From contig NZ_CP115668.1 of assembly GCF_028021195.1 (NCBI RefSeq), forward strand, positions 124,001 to 188,000: a stretch of 64,000 bases of DNA. Direction: 5' to 3'. The stretch's first letter is position 1. Each line of letters begins with the position of its first letter. Source of the stretch: Cutibacterium equinum. Lineage in GTDB: Bacteria; Actinomycetota; Actinomycetes; Propionibacteriales; Propionibacteriaceae. Position numbers and translations under genes: made by a program. A model generated the notes under the pieces. It did no database searches and was not told the DNA's origin. It worked only from the letters and a program-made list of their open reading frames with translations. Below, piece after piece: positions 60,509-64,000 of this stretch.

Positions 60509-61735
60509 CTACCGACGCGGCAACCGCTTCGCGCGCCCCCACGTGGCCCTCGTGCGCTGGTAGAGCGTCTTCGGCGTGGGGCGTTCCTTTCTCAGCAGCC
60601 CGAATCCCCGGTAATGCGGGATGCGGCGACCGGCGACAAGGGTGCCCAGAAGCCGGCTGAACATCTGGGTCCGCTTGCCCCGCTGTCCGGGCTGAACGGC
60701 GGCCAGTGCGCTGGCGTCGAGAGGCTCAGCATCGATGGCGCCTGCTTGGAGTGCTGTGGCGACGAGTCGCTCGCCCCGCTGGGTGCGGGCGACGATCGCG
60801 CTGCGGCCATCTCCATCTTCAAAGACCGGGTAGCCGCGTTCGTCGGCCTCCCAATAGTCGGCGCACACGAGATCAGCGGATTCGCCGACCCCATCGGCGC
60901 ACAGTTTGCAGCGCCATTGCATCGACGGACCGAGCGCCTTGCCCCATGAATCGTCGTAGCTGACCTCTACGCGCTGGCCGGATTCACTGACTCCGATGAA
61001 GGCGCCGGGCCAGCCGTTCCCGCGGTAGCGCAGCGAGGTGAGAGGTTCGTCGGGGCCAATACCTCCGGCTGACAGCAGGTCATCGGTCGCATCTTGGCTG
61101 GGGGTGCCGGCGCAGAAGAAACTTAGCAACAGTGGTGATGCGGCATCGTCGGCAGGATAATGCGCTCGAAGCGCAGCGATCTCGCACGGCTTCGCGATGA
61201 CGACGTCGTCACGGCCGAGCCCTTCGCGTGGTAGCCCAGCCAGTGTCGATGCTGGGCAGTAGCGAGACCCCGCTGCCGCCAGCGCTTCCTCGCGGGTGGT
61301 TAGTTGTAGTGGCACCGTGGTGCGCCGCGGCGTGTCGGATTCGGCGACGCTGAATACCCGGCGCGCGCGACCCGAGCTGAGTAGCCAGGAGGCCAGTCCG
61401 GTGAGCACCCCGCCACTGGAGCCTGCGTGCCGAATCTCCTCATCGGTGCTGTGCCCCTGCCACACACGGCGGTGCCTGCCGACGACTACGTCGTCCAGCA
61501 TGGAAGGCCCTCGCGGCGCTGAGCGCACCACGAGGCCCGGGCACTGACGCCGGAACTCAGCCACGAGCTGTGGGTCTGCATCCTCGGTCTGGGTGAGAGC
61601 CGACAACTGCGGTCGGAGATAGCCGTCGCGCAGTTCCATGTCGACGCTGTCGGCCAGACGCGCGCAGGCGCCGCAGCCGGTGCAAAGTTGGTTGGCGGTC
61701 ACCTGGTTGATGGCTTGTCTGAGTGAGATGGTCAC
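60509..61735 (-). CDS. FrhB/FdhB-like Fe-S protein of polysaccharide loci
   Basis: 408 residues from GTG 61735, with GGGAG upstream. The N-terminal CTGCGACARLAD gives three cysteines of a 4Fe-4S site. The F420 hydrogenase/dehydrogenase beta-subunit C-terminal domain follows with RHAGSSGGVLTGLASWLL, VIAKPCEIAALRAHYP and CKLCADGVGESADLVCADYW. The family also includes F420-independent members found beside pyruvyltransferases in capsule clusters, with unknown reaction. It is the only minus-strand gene in this part of the locus. Confidence 0.85.
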   Translation of the reverse strand: MTISLRQAINQVTANQLCTGCGACARLADSVDMELRDGYLRPQLSALTQTEDADPQLVAEFRRQCPGLVVRSAPRGPSMLDDVVVGRHRRVWQGHSTDEEIRHAGSSGGVLTGLASWLLSSGRARRVFSVAESDTPRRTTVPLQLTTREEALAAAGSRYCPASTLAGLPREGLGRDDVVIAKPCEIAALRAHYPADDAASPLLLSFFCAGTPSQDATDDLLSAGGIGPDEPLTSLRYRGNGWPGAFIGVSESGQRVEVSYDDSWGKALGPSMQWRCKLCADGVGESADLVCADYWEADERGYPVFEDGDGRSAIVARTQRGERLVATALQAGAIDAEPLDASALAAVQPGQRGKRTQMFSRLLGTLVAGRRIPHYRGFGLLRKERPTPKTLYQRTRATWGRAKRLPRR

Positions 61736-61956
61736 GCAGTGCTCCCTTGGTCGTGGCGTTTGGTGAGCGCGACCCTCATCTTATTCAATTCAGCCGACGT
61801 GGGGTACCGGACACAGCGCTCGGGCCGTTGGGCGTCGCAGCCGGGACGGAGGGCGACCGCGTTCAGGCGAGTCGAGAACACATAGCACGCGGCGGTAGGA
61901 GACAAACAGCCATGGCAGTGTAGTGTAGCCGTGGTCAACTGAAGGGATTGAGTGTA

Positions 61957-62987
61957 GTGCACCAGCCAACGCACGCTCCACCCCAGGGAAACGACGTCAT
62001 CGTGGGATCCAAGCCCAGGATGTACTGGATGGATTCACTTCGAGGCTTGGCGGTGGTGTTGGTCGTCTTGCACCACGCAGTCGGTGTCCCTCGTGTTCTC
62101 GGCGTCGGCGAAGGACTACTGCTACCGGGCTGGGACGGGTTCGTGGCCTTCTTCTCCTCGTTTCGCATGCCGACCTTACTCGTGATGTCGGGAATGCTAC
62201 TGGCCACCTCAGTAAGAAAACCCTTGATCCCCTTTATCTCGGGCAAGATCCGAAAGGTGCTCTGGCCTTATGTGGTCTGGGTGCTACTCACCCTCACCGC
62301 ACTGGGCGGACTGTCGACTGTGACCAATCCCCGCATGTGGCTCACAGGCCCCTACCACATGTGGTTTTTGGTGGTCCTGCTCTTCTGTTATCCCGCTGGA
62401 TGGCTTAGTCGATGGATACCAGCCTGGCTGATGGCTGTGGGGATGGTGGCATTGCTCGTCGTTCGTGATCCGTCATCGACGTGGATTCGCCGCGTTCTCT
62501 TCTACGGAGCGATATTCATGATGGGGGCAGCCCTTCGACGGTATCTGCCCTCTCTGCTTGCCATGCCTGGTTGGATCGCTGGCTTGCTGGGCGTTGTGGG
62601 TTTGAGCATTGCATGCTCTCATTCGTTCAGATGGGGACTGGCGCAGCTCAATCATCGTCAGGTCTGGACGCTTCTCCTGCCTTGGGGGGGGTCCTGTCTG
62701 TGATGTGGTTGTGGTCGCGAATACCGAGAATTCCGCTGTTGGAGTGGGTCGGTCAGAAGTCAATTGTGCTCTACTGCGTGCACTTCCCAGTGCAGGGCCT
62801 GTCCGCATTGGCCTTGCGTGATCTTGCGCTGAGTGCTCCGGTGCTCTTCGTGCTGGTGCAGGTGGTTGTGGGGATCGGTGTCCCGGTTCTCGTGCTGTGG
62901 GGTTACCGCTACACGAAAATTCTGTTCGAGTTGCCGGCTCTTCCGCGAATCGAGCGTCGAGCAGTCGAGCAGGCAGGACCGTCGTAG
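61957..62987 (+). pseudogene. Acyltransferase-3 family gene, frameshifted at a G8 tract
   Basis: The first part (from GTG 61957, about 245 codons) has the acyltransferase-3 start MYWMDSLRGLAVVLVVLHHA with the catalytic-type histidine and about eight membrane segments. The frame ends at 62703. The missing C-terminal helices (WVGQKSIVLYCVHFPVQGLS onward) continue in another frame to 62987. The break falls at eight consecutive G (62684-62691). Adding one G (or losing two) restores a 343-residue protein of normal length. It would O-acylate the polysaccharide. The locus is either a slipped-strand phase-variable gene in the OFF state, a true pseudogene, or a sequencing error. TTG 61948 is an alternative start. 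Confidence 0.8.
62684..62691 (+). repeat. Homopolymeric G8 tract inside the acyltransferase gene
   Basis: Eight G residues in a row, the longest mononucleotide run I noticed in this window, located exactly where the reading frame is lost. Confidence 0.9.
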
Positions 62988-63231
62988 TTGAGGTCTCCGT
63001 ATCCAAGCTTGGCCCGGCGAGTGTCGCCGCAGTTCAGCATGGTCACTTCGATCCCGGGCTCAAGGTCTTGGGCCGTGTTCGCATCTGACAGGTTTCGTGG
63101 GGCAGATCTGCCGGACACGGCTCCTATCTGCCAAGGCACTACGTCTGAGACTGGTCGTCATGCACAGATGCCCCGGCGCCATCGGTATGGTTAGCTTCGA
63201 AGGTGTGATACCGGAAGGAAGGGGTGCGGTG
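62988..63231. other. Intergenic region, no gene seen
   Basis: 244 bp after the acyltransferase. A minus-strand frame crosses part of it but overlaps the acyltransferase antisense and is not supported. A strong binding site GGAAGGAAGGGG at 63213-63224 lies at its end. Confidence 0.45.
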
Positions 63232-63253
63232 ATGTCCACCGCAGGTACCAGGC

Positions 63254-64000
63254 GTGATTTTGCCGCGAGTCTGTATCGTGTCGGGAGCTGATCGCTTTAC
63301 GGTGCCGAGCTACGTTAATCAGGAGATCTGGGCTCGCGAATTTGGATACGACTATCGGCTCCAATCCCTGCCTGATGCGGGGGATCACAACTACTACTTC
63401 CTGAAGCCTTCCGCGCTGAGGCATTACTTACCCTACTACGATTGGGTGTTTTGGGTCGATGACGACGTCTACTTCACCGATTTCACCGAGGACCGCATCG
63501 CCGGCCTCATCGCGGAGGCGGAGCAGGCAGAGCGCTCGATCATTCTGGCGGACGGCGTGCGGGAGCCCAACGGATGGTGGAACGTGGTCAATGCGGGGGT
63601 CATGCTCGTCCGCAATGACGAGCACGGGCTGCGGTTCCTCAACAGCGTGCTCGAGCCCCTGGAGCAGTTGGTGGCCGAGTGGTGGGATCCCGAGATTGTC
63701 GGCAAGCAATGTGGAGGCGACCAGGATGTTGTCCACTACGCCCTTGTTGAGTTGGGTATGCGCGACCACGCGTTGATCGTCGACCATATGCGACTGAACG
63801 CCCGTCCCCATCACTACCGCACACTGAAGGATGGAACCACCGTGCATTTTGCCGGACACCCGGACAAAGCCTTGTCCGTGATTGATTTCTCCCGAGCCAT
63901 GGGGGTGAGCGATCTCCTCGTACCCAAGGCTCTTCTGGATAAGTACGGGATGCGTCGCCAGACCGTGCTCCTTCCCGGGGAGGAGCGTCGGCGTCGGATG
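63254..64000 (+). CDS. GMA12/MNN10-type galactosyltransferase-like GT, 3' partial
   Basis: About 249 codons, running off the window. The N-terminus ILPRVCIVSGADRFTVPSYV is followed by EIWAREFGYDYRL, then YDWVFWVDDDVYFTDF with the DDD (63458-63466) metal site of GT-A enzymes, NAGVMLVRN and GGDQDVVHYAL. The C-terminal part has HFAGHPDKA. This matches the GT34-like galactosyl/mannosyltransferase pattern. The start is uncertain: GTG 63254 (chosen) and TTG 63260 lack a good binding site. A much better site precedes a 19-residue frame at 63232-63291 that overlaps it in another phase. A one-base deletion would fuse the two, so the 5' end may be frameshifted. Confidence 0.78.
   Translation, partial: MILPRVCIVSGADRFTVPSYVNQEIWAREFGYDYRLQSLPDAGDHNYYFLKPSALRHYLPYYDWVFWVDDDVYFTDFTEDRIAGLIAEAEQAERSIILADGVREPNGWWNVVNAGVMLVRNDEHGLRFLNSVLEPLEQLVAEWWDPEIVGKQCGGDQDVVHYALVELGMRDHALIVDHMRLNARPHHYRTLKDGTTVHFAGHPDKALSVIDFSRAMGVSDLLVPKALLDKYGMRRQTVLLPGEERRRRM

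Noticed and set aside
62909-63139. 76-residue minus-strand frame between the acyltransferase and the last GT
   Set aside because: Part of it is antisense to the acyltransferase C-terminus. A stretch around 63020-63080 looks protein-like, but I could not match it to any family.

Overview
The window reads as a chromosomal segment of a high-GC actinobacterium of the Propionibacteriaceae, most likely Cutibacterium or a close relative. The basis is the high GC content, the lactate and pyruvate fermentation genes (LldR/LldP/LutABC, pyruvate:ferredoxin oxidoreductase), cytochrome bd with CydDC, and an actinobacterial fhaA-fhaB-pstP-rodA/ftsW-pbpA-pknB operon beside crgA and a DUF881 gene. Genus is inferred from gene content and was not tested by alignment. 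I see no rRNA, tRNA or CRISPR array.

Layout. 1-10.3 kb: a partial DUF559 protein, NDH-2 with a small membrane protein, a Nudix hydrolase overlapping HrpB helicase, a TPP riboswitch controlling an ECF thiamine-precursor transporter (YkoE plus a YkoD-YkoC fusion), and a lone GT4 glycosyltransferase. 10.7-17.2 kb: a minus-strand redox operon (GltD-like Fe-S flavoprotein, NifJ, dihydroorotate dehydrogenase-like protein). 17.5-23.7 kb: a thiamine-binding protein, then lldR divergent from lldP-lutA-lutB-lutC, with a recognisable promoter and LldR operator. 23.7-30.3 kb: two copies of a 160-bp repeat around a small membrane gene, then cydABDC on the minus strand. 30.4-34.8 kb: a solute-binding lipoprotein, a probably leaderless lysS, a 28-bp perfect inverted repeat, crgA and a DUF881 gene. 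34.8-42.3 kb: the Ser/Thr kinase and cell-shape operon on the minus strand.

42.4-48.7 kb is the most unusual part. It is a tightly overlapping minus-strand run: rmlB, an rmlC-rmlD fusion, an HPr-kinase-like P-loop protein, a PqqD-like protein, an NTP_transf_5-type nucleotidyltransferase, a second PqqD-like protein, a low-molecular-weight tyrosine phosphatase and a weakly recognisable glycosyltransferase-like protein. The combination recalls the uncharacterised HPr-rel-A / HprK-PqqD systems linked to exopolysaccharide loci, here joined to dTDP-rhamnose synthesis.

48.9-64 kb is a Wzx/Wzy-type exopolysaccharide or capsule locus: a tandem GT2, rmlA, a Wzz/BY-kinase, a Wzy-like polymerase, two glycosyltransferases, a transposase remnant, a short ORF coupled to a Wzx flippase, a polysaccharide pyruvyltransferase, an FrhB-like Fe-S protein, an acyltransferase interrupted at a G8 tract (a phase-variation candidate), and a GT running off the window. 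The rhamnose genes of both halves could feed one polymer. The tyrosine phosphatase and BY-kinase form a plausible control pair.

A family of four 79-bp intergenic repeats with terminal inverted repeats is scattered over the first 24 kb.
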